This document shows, piece by piece, positions 17,546-25,603 of a DNA stretch of 64,000 nt. The notes beneath the pieces were generated by a model. It was not told the DNA's origin. It worked only from the letters and a program-made list of their open reading frames with translations, and searched no databases. The stretch is taken from NCBI RefSeq assembly GCF_014212055.1, contig NZ_JACJVO010000012.1, positions 124,001 to 188,000 of the forward strand, given 5' to 3'. Origin of the DNA: Cohnella zeiphila. Lineage in GTDB: Bacteria > Bacillota > Bacilli > Paenibacillales > Paenibacillaceae. Each line of letters opens with the position of its first letter. Position 1 is the stretch's first letter. The translations under genes were made by a program, and so were the position numbers.

Positions 17546-18496
17546 TTAGCTCTGGCGGAAGCGGCTGCCGGAGGCGACCCCCTTCGGAGAGATTCGTTCT
17601 ATTTCCGCCAGCTCGTCGGCCGTTAACGTGACTTGCAGCGCGCCGAGGTTTTCCTGCACCCGGTCCAATCGCTTCGTACCGGGGATCGGTACGATTTGCT
17701 CCCCTCGCGCCAGGAGCCAGGCCAGGCTCAGCTGGGCGGGGGTGCAGCCTTTGTGCGCGGCAAGCTTCTCGACCAGCGAGGCGACCTCCGCATTCTTGAC
17801 GAAGTTCTCGCCTTGGAACCTCGGATAATGGTGCCGATAGTCATCTATCGGCAAATCCTCGATTTTCTTGATCTGACCGGTGAGAAAGCCGCGGCCGAGC
17901 GGGCTGTAAGGCACGAAGCCGATCTGCAGCTCCTTCAGGACCGGGAGGACTTCATCCTCCACTTCCCGGCTCCAAAGCGAATACTCGGTCTCGACCGCGG
18001 CAATCGGATGCACCGCATGGGCTCGCCGGATGAGGTCGGCGGGCGCCTCCGACAATCCGATGTATCGGATCTTGCCTTGCTGAACGAGGTCGGCCATCGT
18101 TCCGATCGTTTCTTCGATGGGGGTGTTGGGATCGGGCCGGTGTTGGTAATACAGATCGATGTAGTCGAGACCGAGGCTGTAGAGGCTGGCGTCGATCGAT
18201 TTCTTGATATAGGCGGGATCGCCTTTCGGACCTTGACCGAAGGTAATTCCGAATTTGGTGGCGATAATGGCCTCGCTGCGCCGGCCTTTCAGGGCGCGTC
18301 CGACCAGCTTCTCATTTTCCCCGAACCGCCGGAACTCCGGATCGCCGTAAAAATCGGCCGTATCGAACATCGTCACGCCCAGATCCAACGCTCCGCGAAT
18401 CGTACGTACCGATTCTTCGTCGTTCGGCATCGTCATCGTTCCGAGGCCGATGGCCGACACTTCGAGTTCTGTGCCTAGTTTTCTAGTCTGTATCAT
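17546..18496 (-). CDS. Aldo/keto reductase
   Basis: 316 residues of the AKR TIM barrel family. The catalytic set is visible: Asp and Tyr in [11 protein letters not shown], Lys in IATKFG, His in YYQHRPDP; the C-terminal NADPH site is [15 protein letters not shown]. The closest groups reduce aldehydes or quinone-like compounds with NADPH. The ATG at 18496 has GAGGGA 8 bases upstream; the longer frame to 18544 has no site. It lies downstream of, and in the same direction as, an XRE/MmyB regulator with about 100 bases between, so cotranscription is possible. Confidence 0.9.
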   Translation of the reverse strand: MIQTRKLGTELEVSAIGLGTMTMPNDEESVRTIRGALDLGVTMFDTADFYGDPEFRRFGENEKLVGRALKGRRSEAIIATKFGITFGQGPKGDPAYIKKSIDASLYSLGLDYIDLYYQHRPDPNTPIEETIGTMADLVQQGKIRYIGLSEAPADLIRRAHAVHPIAAVETEYSLWSREVEDEVLPVLKELQIGFVPYSPLGRGFLTGQIKKIEDLPIDDYRHHYPRFQGENFVKNAEVASLVEKLAAHKGCTPAQLSLAWLLARGEQIVPIPGTKRLDRVQENLGALQVTLTADELAEIERISPKGVASGSRFRQS

Positions 18497-18597
18497 GCGG
18501 CTTCCCTCATTTCCTTCGTCAGGATCGTTCGAACATGAACCCATTCTAAACGAGCCGTCCCGAGGTCAGCCACACAACGTTTTTACCGGTAAAAAAA

Positions 18598-19422
18598 TTA
18601 CCCGTCAGCTTCCCGGCTCTCCGAAGCCGGCATATAGACGCAGATATGAAGATCCGGGCGGTCGGATAGGTTCGCCAGCGGCCGGATATCATAAACGACG
18701 GGATCGGAGTCGGCGAAGGACCGCAAAAACACCCGGTTGCCTCTCTTGTGCTGAACGTCGTACGGCTTCCATAGTTGAACGAACGCCGGGCTGTTCCGGT
18801 TGAGATGCTCCACCGTTTCCTCATACCAGGGATCCTCCCGGTGTTTATCGTAGTAGGTCCGGAACACGGCAACCCCATAGCTCGCGAATTCGTCGAGATT
18901 CACGATCCGGCGGCGCATGTCCTCATTTTCGAATACCAATCGAATTAAGGATCGGCCTTCGGCCGGAACGGAAGCGAAGTCGGTTAACTTCTCGCAGGCG
19001 GCCTTGTTCCAAGCGAGGACCTCGGTCCTCTCGTTGGTGATATAAGAAGGATAAGCCACCTGATCGATGACCGTCTGAACCTGCGGATCCAGAGCGGCTT
19101 GAGCTGCCGGAGCGATAGCCGTATCGGATGCGTAAGGGTTCCATAGCTCCAGCAAATGGCCTTTCTCGTCCGGACTTAATCGAAGCGCCTTGGCGATGCT
19201 CTCGATTACTTCTCGGGACGCGGTCAATTCCCTTCCTTGTTCCAGCCATGTATAGTAAGTAACGCTTACGCCCGCCAGAACGGCGACTTCCTCGCGCCGT
19301 AGGCCGGGCGTTTTCCGCTGCCCGCTTACGAAGGCAAGGCCCGCATTCTCGGGCGTAAGACGTTCTCTGCGCGATTTGAGGAACGCTCCGATCGTCTTGG
19401 CTCTGCTGCTTGAAATCGTCAT
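18598..19422 (-). CDS. XRE family regulator with MmyB-like ligand-binding domain (copy 2 of 3)
   Basis: 274 residues with the same plan as the copies at 9802 and 27649: helix-turn-helix with RKTPGLRREEVAVLAGVS and YYTWLEQGREL, then an MmyB-like ligand domain (EVLAWNKAACEKL, VVYDIRPLANLSDRPDLHI). AGGTGGTG precedes the ATG. It is divergent from the TetR gene at 19538 and upstream of an aldo/keto reductase in the same direction, its probable target. Confidence 0.86.
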   Translation of the reverse strand: MTISSSRAKTIGAFLKSRRERLTPENAGLAFVSGQRKTPGLRREEVAVLAGVSVTYYTWLEQGRELTASREVIESIAKALRLSPDEKGHLLELWNPYASDTAIAPAAQAALDPQVQTVIDQVAYPSYITNERTEVLAWNKAACEKLTDFASVPAEGRSLIRLVFENEDMRRRIVNLDEFASYGVAVFRTYYDKHREDPWYEETVEHLNRNSPAFVQLWKPYDVQHKRGNRVFLRSFADSDPVVYDIRPLANLSDRPDLHICVYMPASESREADG

Positions 19423-19491
19423 GAGTTGGTCACCACCTATTATCAGTATACCGTATGGGAACGGGAACGATGGGCAAAAATAATTCTTTAC

Positions 19492-19505
19492 CGATCATTC
19501 TCAAT
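19492..19505. promoter_or_regulatory. Candidate TetR operator, site 1
   Basis: CGATCATTCTCAAT in front of the TetR gene matches 12 of 14 bases of CGATCGTTCTCAAA at 20150-20163 in front of the SDR gene. A shared site before both genes fits autoregulation plus control of the downstream enzyme. Confidence 0.5.
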
Positions 19506-19537
19506 ATGCTAAAGTGGCGATGAAGGGGGGGATGGGA

Positions 19538-20116
19538 TTGGCAAGAGGGAAGGAATTCGACGAGGACGCCGTACTTCTGAAGGCGATGCATCTGTTCTGG
19601 GAGCAGGGCTACGAGAAGACTTCCGTCAACGATCTGGTCGAAGGCATGGGGATCCATCGCAGAAGCCTGTACGACACGTTCGGGGACAAACACGAATTGT
19701 TTCTGAAGGCCATCGAACGGTACGGCACGCTGATTAACGGACGCTTCCGGGCCGCTATCGCCCGGGCCGAAAGCAGCCGAAAAGCGCTCCAATTTCTCTT
19801 CGATCTCATGATTGACGGTTATGAAGGCAAGCCTCCGGGCTGCCTGCTGGTCAACACGGCGACCGAACTGGCGCCGCGGGACGCAGAAGTGGATGCGAGG
19901 ACCGGGGAAGGCTTCGACACGATGGAACGGCTTCTGGCCGATCTGATCCGAACCGGTCAGCAGAAGAGGGAGTTCCCCCAGGACCGCAAGGCCGAAGAGC
20001 TGGCGGAGCAGATCCATGCCGTCATGCTGGGGATCCGGGTGCTCGCCAGAACTTCCGCCGACAGAACGAAGATGCATCGAATCGCCGATGCCGCATTGGC
20101 TAATCTTCATGCGTAA
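19538..20116 (+). CDS. TetR family transcriptional regulator
   Basis: 192 residues from TTG at 19538. The reading MARGKEFDEDAVLLKAMHLF matches the family's usual start and AGGGGGGG is 6 bases upstream, so the in-frame ATGs at 19520 and 19532 are less likely. The helix-turn-helix contains TSVNDLVEGMGIHRRSLYDT; the C-terminal domain contains PPGCLLVNTATEL, typical of the TetR_C_16/YxaF-like group that senses electrophiles or quinones. The SDR gene 65 bases downstream shares its operator sequence. Confidence 0.87.
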   Translation: MARGKEFDEDAVLLKAMHLFWEQGYEKTSVNDLVEGMGIHRRSLYDTFGDKHELFLKAIERYGTLINGRFRAAIARAESSRKALQFLFDLMIDGYEGKPPGCLLVNTATELAPRDAEVDARTGEGFDTMERLLADLIRTGQQKREFPQDRKAEELAEQIHAVMLGIRVLARTSADRTKMHRIADAALANLHA

Positions 20117-20145
20117 GCGGGCATCGGCTTTTTCGAACGAATAGT

Positions 20146-20163
20146 AGAACGATCGTTCTCAAA
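20146..20163. promoter_or_regulatory. Candidate TetR operator, site 2 (14-bp palindrome)
   Basis: AGAACGATCGTTCT (20146-20159) is a perfect palindrome between the TetR and SDR genes; its right part repeats the sequence at 19492-19505. Confidence 0.6.
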
Positions 20164-20181
20164 AAAGGAGGAGACCCGTTT

Positions 20182-20991
20182 ATGAGCAAGGTTTGGCTGA
20201 TCACCGGTACTTCCAAAGGCTTCGGCCGCCATATGGCCGAACAGCTTCTGCAAGCGGGAGAGAGGGTCGTGGCCACGGCCCGCAGTCTGGAGGACATTCA
20301 GGATTTTAAACGGCTGGCTCCCGACCGCGTCCATCTCGCGGCGATGGATGTCACCAAGAAAGAGCAGATTCATGCCGCCGTGCAGGAGGCCGTAGACGTC
20401 TTCGGCAGAATCGACGTGGTCGTCAACAACGCGGGCTACGGATTGTTCGGGATGCTGGAGGAGTATGCGGACGAGCAAATCCGCAAACAGTTCGACGTCA
20501 ACGTCTTCGGCGTTCTGGACGTGATTCGGGCGACGCTCCCTGTCTTCAAACGCCAGGGATCGGGGCATTATGTCACCCTGTCGTCCTTCTTCGGAGTCTG
20601 GTCCATGCCGCCTTACAGCTTGTATGCGGCCTCGAAGTTCGCGGTAGAGGGCTTCTCCGAAGCGTTCGCGGCGGAATTCGCCGGCTTCGGAATCAAGACG
20701 ACGATCGTGGAGCCTTCCGTCTTCGCAACGGACTTTCTGGGGGCGTCTCTGGATCAAACCGAGCGGAAACCGGAGTATCTTCTGCTTTATGAGGCTTATG
20801 AGAAAGGCCTGTCCGGCTTGAGTATCGGCGATCCGGCCAAGGCGGCCCGGGCCATTCTGTCCGTCGTGAACGAAGACCATCCGCCTTTGCGCTTCGCGGT
20901 CGGCTCGCAGGCGGTTTATACGATACGCGATGCGTATAACAAGAGGCTCGAGGAGCTGAGTGCCTGGGAGACGCGTTCGGCCGAAGCTTGA
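20182..20991 (+). CDS. SDR family NAD(P)-dependent oxidoreductase
   Basis: 269 residues, classical SDR: cofactor motif TGTSKGFGRH (TGxxxGxG), NNAGYG, catalytic Ser in TLSSFFGVW and YxxxK in YAASK. This RosB/YusZ-like branch acts on unknown carbonyl or alcohol substrates. AAAGGAGGAG is 8 bases before the ATG. It follows the TetR gene with a palindromic operator between and is followed after 53 bases by another SDR gene, probably in one operon. Confidence 0.9.
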   Translation: MSKVWLITGTSKGFGRHMAEQLLQAGERVVATARSLEDIQDFKRLAPDRVHLAAMDVTKKEQIHAAVQEAVDVFGRIDVVVNNAGYGLFGMLEEYADEQIRKQFDVNVFGVLDVIRATLPVFKRQGSGHYVTLSSFFGVWSMPPYSLYAASKFAVEGFSEAFAAEFAGFGIKTTIVEPSVFATDFLGASLDQTERKPEYLLLYEAYEKGLSGLSIGDPAKAARAILSVVNEDHPPLRFAVGSQAVYTIRDAYNKRLEELSAWETRSAEA

Positions 20992-21044
20992 CGGATAAAG
21001 AGAAGCAAGGACGGAAACTAAAGCAAATTAAAGGAGGATCACTC

Positions 21045-21821
21045 ATGGGAAAATTAAACGGAAAAGTGGCCTTGATCACCGGAGGCAACAGCGGGATCGG
21101 CTTGGCGACGGCAAAATTGTTCGTGGCGGAAGGGGCTAAGGCGGTCATCACCGGCCGAAACGAAGTCACGCTGCAGGAAGCGGTGAAGGAGCTAGGCGCA
21201 TCGAACGCCGTCGCCGTGCAAGCGGACGCCTCCGTTCCGACAAGCTCCGAACAAGCGGTAGCCGCCGCGATCGAACGGTTCGGCCGATTGGATATCGTAT
21301 TCGCGAACGCAGGCATTTCCGGCTATACGCCGGCTGGAGGATCCGAGCTGTCCCTGTTCGAGGAGATTCTGAAGGTGAACGTCACCGGCGCCTTCTTCAC
21401 GGTGCAGGCGGCGCTGCCTCATTTGAACGCAGGCGCCTCGATCATCTTCACCAGCTCGGTCTTGGCTGAAGCAGGCGGGCCGGGATATGCGGCTTATGCG
21501 GCCAGCAAAGGCGCCGTGAACAGTCTGGCGAGAGTGCTGGTGTCCGAATTGTCGCCCCGCGGCATTCGCGTCAACGTCGTATCCCCCGGCGCGACGCTCA
21601 CTCCGATCTGGGGGCAATCGACGCCGGAAGGGGAGGCCAAGCTGGAGGCCGCCCTCTCCCGAGGGATTCCGTTGCAGCGGCTGGGCAAGCCGGAGGAGAT
21701 CGCGGCCGCGGTGCTGTTTCTGGCATCCGACGACGCTTCCTTCGTTCAAGGAGCCAATCTCGGCGTCGACGGAGGAGCAGGCTCCTCGCCGATGGGCGCT
21801 CCTATCTATCGGAAGAATTAA
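21045..21821 (+). CDS. SDR family oxidoreductase
   Basis: 258 residues: TGGNSGIGLAT (cofactor), NAGISG, Ser in FTSSVLAEAGG, YAAYAASKGA (YxxxK) and the PGATLTPIW loop, all as in FabG-like enzymes; AVLFLASDDASFVQGANLGVDGG is the standard end. ATG at 21045 has AAAGGAGG 9 bases upstream; an upstream in-frame start at 20988 overlaps the previous gene and is unlikely. Ends with a good terminator. Confidence 0.9.
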   Translation: MGKLNGKVALITGGNSGIGLATAKLFVAEGAKAVITGRNEVTLQEAVKELGASNAVAVQADASVPTSSEQAVAAAIERFGRLDIVFANAGISGYTPAGGSELSLFEEILKVNVTGAFFTVQAALPHLNAGASIIFTSSVLAEAGGPGYAAYAASKGAVNSLARVLVSELSPRGIRVNVVSPGATLTPIWGQSTPEGEAKLEAALSRGIPLQRLGKPEEIAAAVLFLASDDASFVQGANLGVDGGAGSSPMGAPIYRKN

Positions 21822-21840
21822 AAACCCAGGAAACGACGAA

Positions 21841-21864
21841 AGGCGCCCGTATAGCCGGGCGCCT
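21841..21864 (+). terminator. Terminator of the TetR-SDR-SDR operon
   Basis: AGGCGCCCG (21841-21849) pairs with CGGGCGCCT (21856-21864) around TATAGC, followed by TGTCTCGTT. Confidence 0.75.
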
Positions 21865-21898
21865 TGTCTCGTTACCGCAGAAGCGTCATGTGCCAGCT

Positions 21899-22068
21899 GT
21901 CCGAGCGGCCGAGCGACTGCGAGCTTCGCGAAGTTTGTTCGGCGTCAAGTCTCCGGCGCCGCCTCGGACGACGAACTTCCCGGGGGAGGGTTGCGGATAG
22001 GAGTCGACAAATTTCAGAGGTCCCAAATGCGGAAGGCGCTTCGATCGAGCGTCTTCCGTTCTATTTTT
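21899..22068 (+). other. Structured intergenic stretch ending in a terminator-like hairpin
   Basis: This gene-free stretch before parM holds GTCCGAG (21899-21905) pairing with CTCGGAC (21963-21969) and GAAGTT..GTTCG (21930-21941) pairing with CGACGAACTTC (21969-21979), in interleaved order as in a pseudoknot. A hairpin CGGAAGGCGCT/AGCGTCTTCCG (22030-22058) with TTCTATTTTT after it follows. It could be a small RNA with its terminator or a leader attenuator; coincidence is possible. Confidence 0.35.
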
Positions 22069-22130
22069 GATGAGAGAAAGATAATGAAAACGTGGGACTT
22101 CCGGATGATGTCCGCTAACACCCGGTGTGG

Positions 22131-22142
22131 CAAAGTAATACC
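22131..22142. promoter_or_regulatory. Single iteron-like site before parM
   Basis: CAAAGTAATACC differs in one base from CAAAGTATTACC (23785-23796) inside the iteron array behind parR. It may be where the ParR-like protein represses the operon, as many ParR proteins do. Confidence 0.4.
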
Positions 22143-22178
22143 AGGCATGCCAATCCTAATCTGTAGAGGAGAACTAAG

Positions 22179-23375
22179 ATGAACTATCATTTTTTTGTCG
22201 GGAACGATAACGGCAATAGCGAGCATGATCTGGTGATCGACGGCAGATTGATTCAGCAGCCTAACGTGAATTGCCGGGTGGACGAGCTCCCATGGCGAGA
22301 GGAACAGGCCCCGGAGAGCTTCGTCGCCAACTTGCAGGACCAGCTTGTCGTCACGATCGATTCGCCGGCCGCCCGGCCGGGCATGTACTATGTCGGCAAG
22401 TTCGCGCTCGAGAGCGGCGAGATCATCGACAATCTTCAGATCGGCATAGATTCAAAGAGCGATATGGACCTTCCGATCGTGAACACGCTGGCTCAGATTG
22501 CCGCGGCGGCCGTTCAGAAGGCGTACGAGGAAGAGAAGGCGATCCCGTCGGAGATCGACCTCGAGGTCGATATGGCGACCGCCCTGCCCGTCACGCAGCA
22601 TACGGACGAGACGTCGGCCCGCTTCGAGAAAAGGTTTACTTCCGGCACGCATCATGTGACGGTGCATCTGGGGCTGCGACGCGTGGCGGTTCGCATCGTG
22701 TTCCCGTTCGTGAAGGTCGTTCCCGAAGCGACGCCGGTTATTTTCACGCTGCAGAAGGATGCATCGGGGAGCTGGAGAGAAGGGGAGATCTTCGCCGATT
22801 TTGCCGAGACGTACAACATCGGGAAGAAGTTCAACGGCAGCTTTTTCAAGGACAAGCGGATCCTTCATGTCGACATCGGCGACGGCTCCACGGAATATCC
22901 GATTACGGAAGGCAATCGCTTCCTGCGGCAGTTCGTTCACGGCAGCCACCACGGAGCGGGCTATGCCATCGAAGAAGCGCTGCCGGAGTTCAACCGGCTG
23001 ATCCATCTGCCGGATAGCCCGAGGCAGTTTTTCAGCGACGTGATCAAAAATCCGAACCACAAATACCATGCCCGCGCGCTCAAGACCCTTCGCCGGCCTC
23101 TGGAGAGCCAGGTCAAGCAGATCGTGCAGCATGCGAAGAAGCAGCTGACCAAAGCGCGCAACGAGATCGACCTCATCTGCGTATACGGGGGAGGAAGCAT
23201 CCTCATGAGGTCCGTTCTGTACCCGTATTTGAAGGAAGCCTGCGACGAACGGGAGATCAAGCTGCTCTATATCCCGGCCGAATATGCCGTAGAGCTGAAC
23301 GCGATGGGGCTGGACGCTTTCGTCCACGGCAAAATTTACGAGGCGCTCAAGAGTAAAGCGGAACAGCCTGCCTGA
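22179..23375 (+). CDS. parM: ParM/Alp7A-like actin-family segregation ATPase
   Basis: 398 residues of the actin/MreB-like ATPase fold found in plasmid ParM/StbA and Alp7A proteins. Phosphate loop 1 is GNDNGNSE at the N terminus, phosphate loop 2 is HVDIGDGSTEY (about residue 230), and the adenosine segment is VYGGGSILMR (about residue 335). Such proteins form dynamic filaments that push apart DNA bound by a ParR adaptor. AGAGGAG is 8 bases before the ATG. A small acidic-tailed protein and a 10-bp iteron array follow directly, so the three parts of a type II segregation system are present in order. Confidence 0.83.
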   Translation: MNYHFFVGNDNGNSEHDLVIDGRLIQQPNVNCRVDELPWREEQAPESFVANLQDQLVVTIDSPAARPGMYYVGKFALESGEIIDNLQIGIDSKSDMDLPIVNTLAQIAAAAVQKAYEEEKAIPSEIDLEVDMATALPVTQHTDETSARFEKRFTSGTHHVTVHLGLRRVAVRIVFPFVKVVPEATPVIFTLQKDASGSWREGEIFADFAETYNIGKKFNGSFFKDKRILHVDIGDGSTEYPITEGNRFLRQFVHGSHHGAGYAIEEALPEFNRLIHLPDSPRQFFSDVIKNPNHKYHARALKTLRRPLESQVKQIVQHAKKQLTKARNEIDLICVYGGGSILMRSVLYPYLKEACDEREIKLLYIPAEYAVELNAMGLDAFVHGKIYEALKSKAEQPA

Positions 23376-23415
23376 TGCGCGGCGGTAACTTACGGAAGCT
23401 TGGCAGGTGTTTAGG

Positions 23416-23727
23416 ATGAAGAAGAACAAGTCTCCGGGCGAGAACATCAGCCTGAAGACGAAGAAGTCGGAGGATCCGCTCATCATGGCATGGTTGAACT
23501 CGCAGACCAACTTGATGGATTCGATTCGTTATCTGGTGGAGAACGAGATCCGGCAGAACGGCGTTCGCAATTTGCAGACCTATATCCCGATGGAGAGGGC
23601 GGGATTGCAAGACGCCGCGCAGCAAACCGCCGTTGCCGCGGAAGCGGACGACGATCCGCTCGCTTCTTCCTCTTCCGAGCCTGAAGCGGAAGAGATCGAT
23701 GACGAGGACATTGAAGCATGGAGCTAA
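23416..23727 (+). CDS. ParR-like small adaptor protein
   Basis: 103 residues, 40 bases behind the parM gene. The N-terminal half reads GENISLKTKKSEDPLIMAWL then NSQTNLMDSIRYLVENEI, a beta strand plus two helices like the ribbon-helix-helix domain of ParR-type proteins; the C-terminal third is a flexible acidic tail (EAEEIDDEDIEAWS) which may contact the filament. The family assignment rests on this shape and on position, not on a catalytic motif. The ATG at 23416 is preferred; GTG at 23407 is possible. Confidence 0.65.
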   Translation: MKKNKSPGENISLKTKKSEDPLIMAWLNSQTNLMDSIRYLVENEIRQNGVRNLQTYIPMERAGLQDAAQQTAVAAEADDDPLASSSSEPEAEEIDDEDIEAWS

Positions 23728-23742
23728 AATGCGACATAATAG

Positions 23743-23822
23743 GGCCGAGTCATGCAAGGAAATACAAAATACTACAGTATCATACAAAGTATTACCGAGT
23801 AATACCGAGTCATACTTGATCG
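23743..23822. repeat. Array of 10-bp phased iterons, candidate parC centromere
   Basis: TAC occurs at 23763, 23773, 23783, 23793, 23803 and 23813, exactly every 10 bases, within units such as TACAAAGTAT, TACCGAGTAA and TACCGAGTCA. The same phase extends left to TGC at 23753 and CCGAGT at 23745. One repeat per helical turn puts all sites on one DNA face, as in ParR-binding centromeres. It lies 16 bases after the parR-like stop. Confidence 0.7.
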
Positions 23823-23837
23823 TGCGCGATCGCGGAG

Positions 23838-23862
23838 AGGCACCCCGGCGGGTGCCTTTTTT
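23838..23862 (+). terminator. Terminator of the parMR operon
   Basis: AGGCACC (23838-23844) and GGTGCCT (23851-23857) enclose CCGGCG and are followed by six T residues. The iteron array would therefore be transcribed as the 3' end of the parMR message. Confidence 0.8.
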
Positions 23863-23880
23863 CGTATTGGCGGAAATCGC

Positions 23881-23935
23881 TTGACAAAATCATAGCAATC
23901 CAATAGGATTTAAAATAAAACTGACTGACTAGTCA
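23881..23935 (+). promoter_or_regulatory. Promoter and dyad of the TetR gene before the amino acid importer
   Basis: TTGACA (23881-23886) and TAGGAT (23904-23909) have the ideal 17-base spacing. Downstream, TGACTAGTCA (23926-23935), with a further TGAC to its left, is a palindrome typical of AcrR/TetR autoregulatory sites. Confidence 0.68.
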
Positions 23936-23955
23936 ATCGGGAGGGGGATAGCCAG

Positions 23956-24588
23956 GTGAGCGGAGAGAACGACTCCCAGATCGGCGGAGAGCGAAGAAGA
24001 CACTTTATGGAGATCGCCCTTCGGCGGTTCGCGAAGGACGGCTACCACGCGACCAAGATTTCCGATATTGTCGCCGAAGCCGGCGTGGCCCAAGGGACGT
24101 TCTATTGGCATTTCAAAAGCAAGGAAGCGATCGCGCTGGAGATCGTGGAGGACGGCCGGCGCCAACTGCTGGACGTCATTGCGCAAGGCTACCGCCGGGA
24201 GGCGGGAACGGTGCAGGATATGGTGCAGGCGTCGGAAGCTCTGCTCGCCGGACTGTTTCGCTTCGCCGAATCGAACCGTTATTTGATGGAGCTGCTGCTC
24301 GGAGGAGGCGGCGGCATCGAACCGATCCGGCAAGCCATCGCCGAGACCCGGGCCGCGATGGAGAACGCCTTCCTTCAGAACATCCGGAGAGCGATCGAGC
24401 TCGGCATGCTGCCGGATACGATCGATGCCGAGTTCCGGGCAGCCCTCATCGTGAGCTTAATAGAAGGGGTCATTACGCGCTGGTTGTTCGGTCTAGGCGC
24501 GCCGGACAGCGGGATCGCCGCGAAGACGGCCGAGCAGCTGGCGTCCGAAACGGCCCGGTTCGAATTTTTCGGATTGCTCGGGATTTGA
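23956..24588 (+). CDS. TetR/AcrR family regulator
   Basis: 210 residues from GTG at 23956, with GGGAGGGGG 8 bases upstream. The N-terminal helix-turn-helix reads ATKISDIVAEAGVAQGTFYWHF; the C-terminal half resembles the TetR_C_6/YcdC-like ligand domain. It is followed after 43 bases by an ABC importer operon in the same direction, which it probably regulates together with itself through the TGACTAGTCA dyad. Confidence 0.88.
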   Translation: MSGENDSQIGGERRRHFMEIALRRFAKDGYHATKISDIVAEAGVAQGTFYWHFKSKEAIALEIVEDGRRQLLDVIAQGYRREAGTVQDMVQASEALLAGLFRFAESNRYLMELLLGGGGGIEPIRQAIAETRAAMENAFLQNIRRAIELGMLPDTIDAEFRAALIVSLIEGVITRWLFGLGAPDSGIAAKTAEQLASETARFEFFGLLGI

Positions 24589-24631
24589 CTGGACATTTTA
24601 AATATAAAGATCGCACAGGGAGAGAAAACCA

Positions 24632-25525
24632 ATGCTGAAGAAATCAAGGAGCCCGTATATACTTGCTGTCTCCGTCGTCCTGCTTCTCGCGCTCGCGCTT
24701 GCCGGGTGCGGTTCAAATAACAATAACGCGCAAGAGCCCTCGGGCTCGGCTTCGTCTCCTGCGGGCGGTTCGGCAAGCACGGCTCCGGCGAGCGGCAGCG
24801 GCTCCGACCTTTTGAGCAAAGTCAAGGCCGCCGGCGTGATGAAGGTCGGACTGATGGGCACCTACGCCCCTTATAATTTCTTGAACGAGAACAAGGAAAT
24901 GGACGGCTTCGACGTCGATATTGCCAAAGAGGCGGCCAAGCGCCTGGGGGTCAAGGCCGAATTCGCCGCCCAGGATTTCTCCGGACTGATTCCGAGCCTT
25001 CAGGCCGGCAAGATCGACGCGATTATCAGCCAGGTGACGATCACGGACGAACGCAAGCAGCAGATCGATTTTAGCCAGCCGTACATCACGAACGAAGTGA
25101 AGATCATCGTCCGGCAGAACAACGATTCCATTACGAAGCTTGAAGACTTCAAAGGCAAAAATATCGGCGTGGGCCTCGGGACGAACGACGAGTCGTATCT
25201 GCGCAACGACGTTCTGCCGAAGGTCGGCAAGTTCAACATCAAGACGTACGACGACGTCATCACTTCGCTGCAAGACTTGAACGCCGGGCGGATCGACGCG
25301 ACGATCAACAACATGTACGCCCTGAAGCCGATCGTGGACAAGAACGGCTTCAAGATCAAAGCGGTCGGCGAGGCGATCAAGTCCGATCAGGCGGGGATCG
25401 CCGTTCGCAAGAACAACCCGGAATTCCTGGCGGCTCTCGACCAGGCGCTCACGGACATGAAGGCCGACGGAACTTACAATACCATCTTCAAGAAGTGGTT
25501 CGGCGAGGAGCCGGCCGCGCAATAA
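24632..25525 (+). CDS. Amino acid ABC transporter substrate-binding lipoprotein
   Basis: 297 residues. The lipoprotein signal ends in LALAGCGS, with the acylated Cys at about residue 28, and a Ser/Ala/Gly-rich linker follows. The body is a family 3 solute-binding protein: GTYAPYNFLNENKEMDGFDV, then DAIISQVTITDERKQQIDFS, the site that grips the amino acid carboxylate and amino groups. Cystine or another polar amino acid is likely but not proven. First gene of an importer with permease and ATPase directly behind. Confidence 0.88.
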   Translation: MLKKSRSPYILAVSVVLLLALALAGCGSNNNNAQEPSGSASSPAGGSASTAPASGSGSDLLSKVKAAGVMKVGLMGTYAPYNFLNENKEMDGFDVDIAKEAAKRLGVKAEFAAQDFSGLIPSLQAGKIDAIISQVTITDERKQQIDFSQPYITNEVKIIVRQNNDSITKLEDFKGKNIGVGLGTNDESYLRNDVLPKVGKFNIKTYDDVITSLQDLNAGRIDATINNMYALKPIVDKNGFKIKAVGEAIKSDQAGIAVRKNNPEFLAALDQALTDMKADGTYNTIFKKWFGEEPAAQ

Positions 25526-25603
25526 AACGAAGAGGGCAGAGGGCCATGGCGGATTCGCGTCATGGCCCTGATCCATCGGACCGAAAAGGAGATTCGACCG
25601 TTC

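Noticed and set aside
21991-22182. 63-residue frame just before parM
   Set aside because: It contains the terminator-like hairpin, has no ribosome site and overlaps the parM start.
23743-23822. CRISPR array
   Set aside because: Repeat units are 10 bases with no spacers and no cas genes nearby; phased iterons explain the pattern better.
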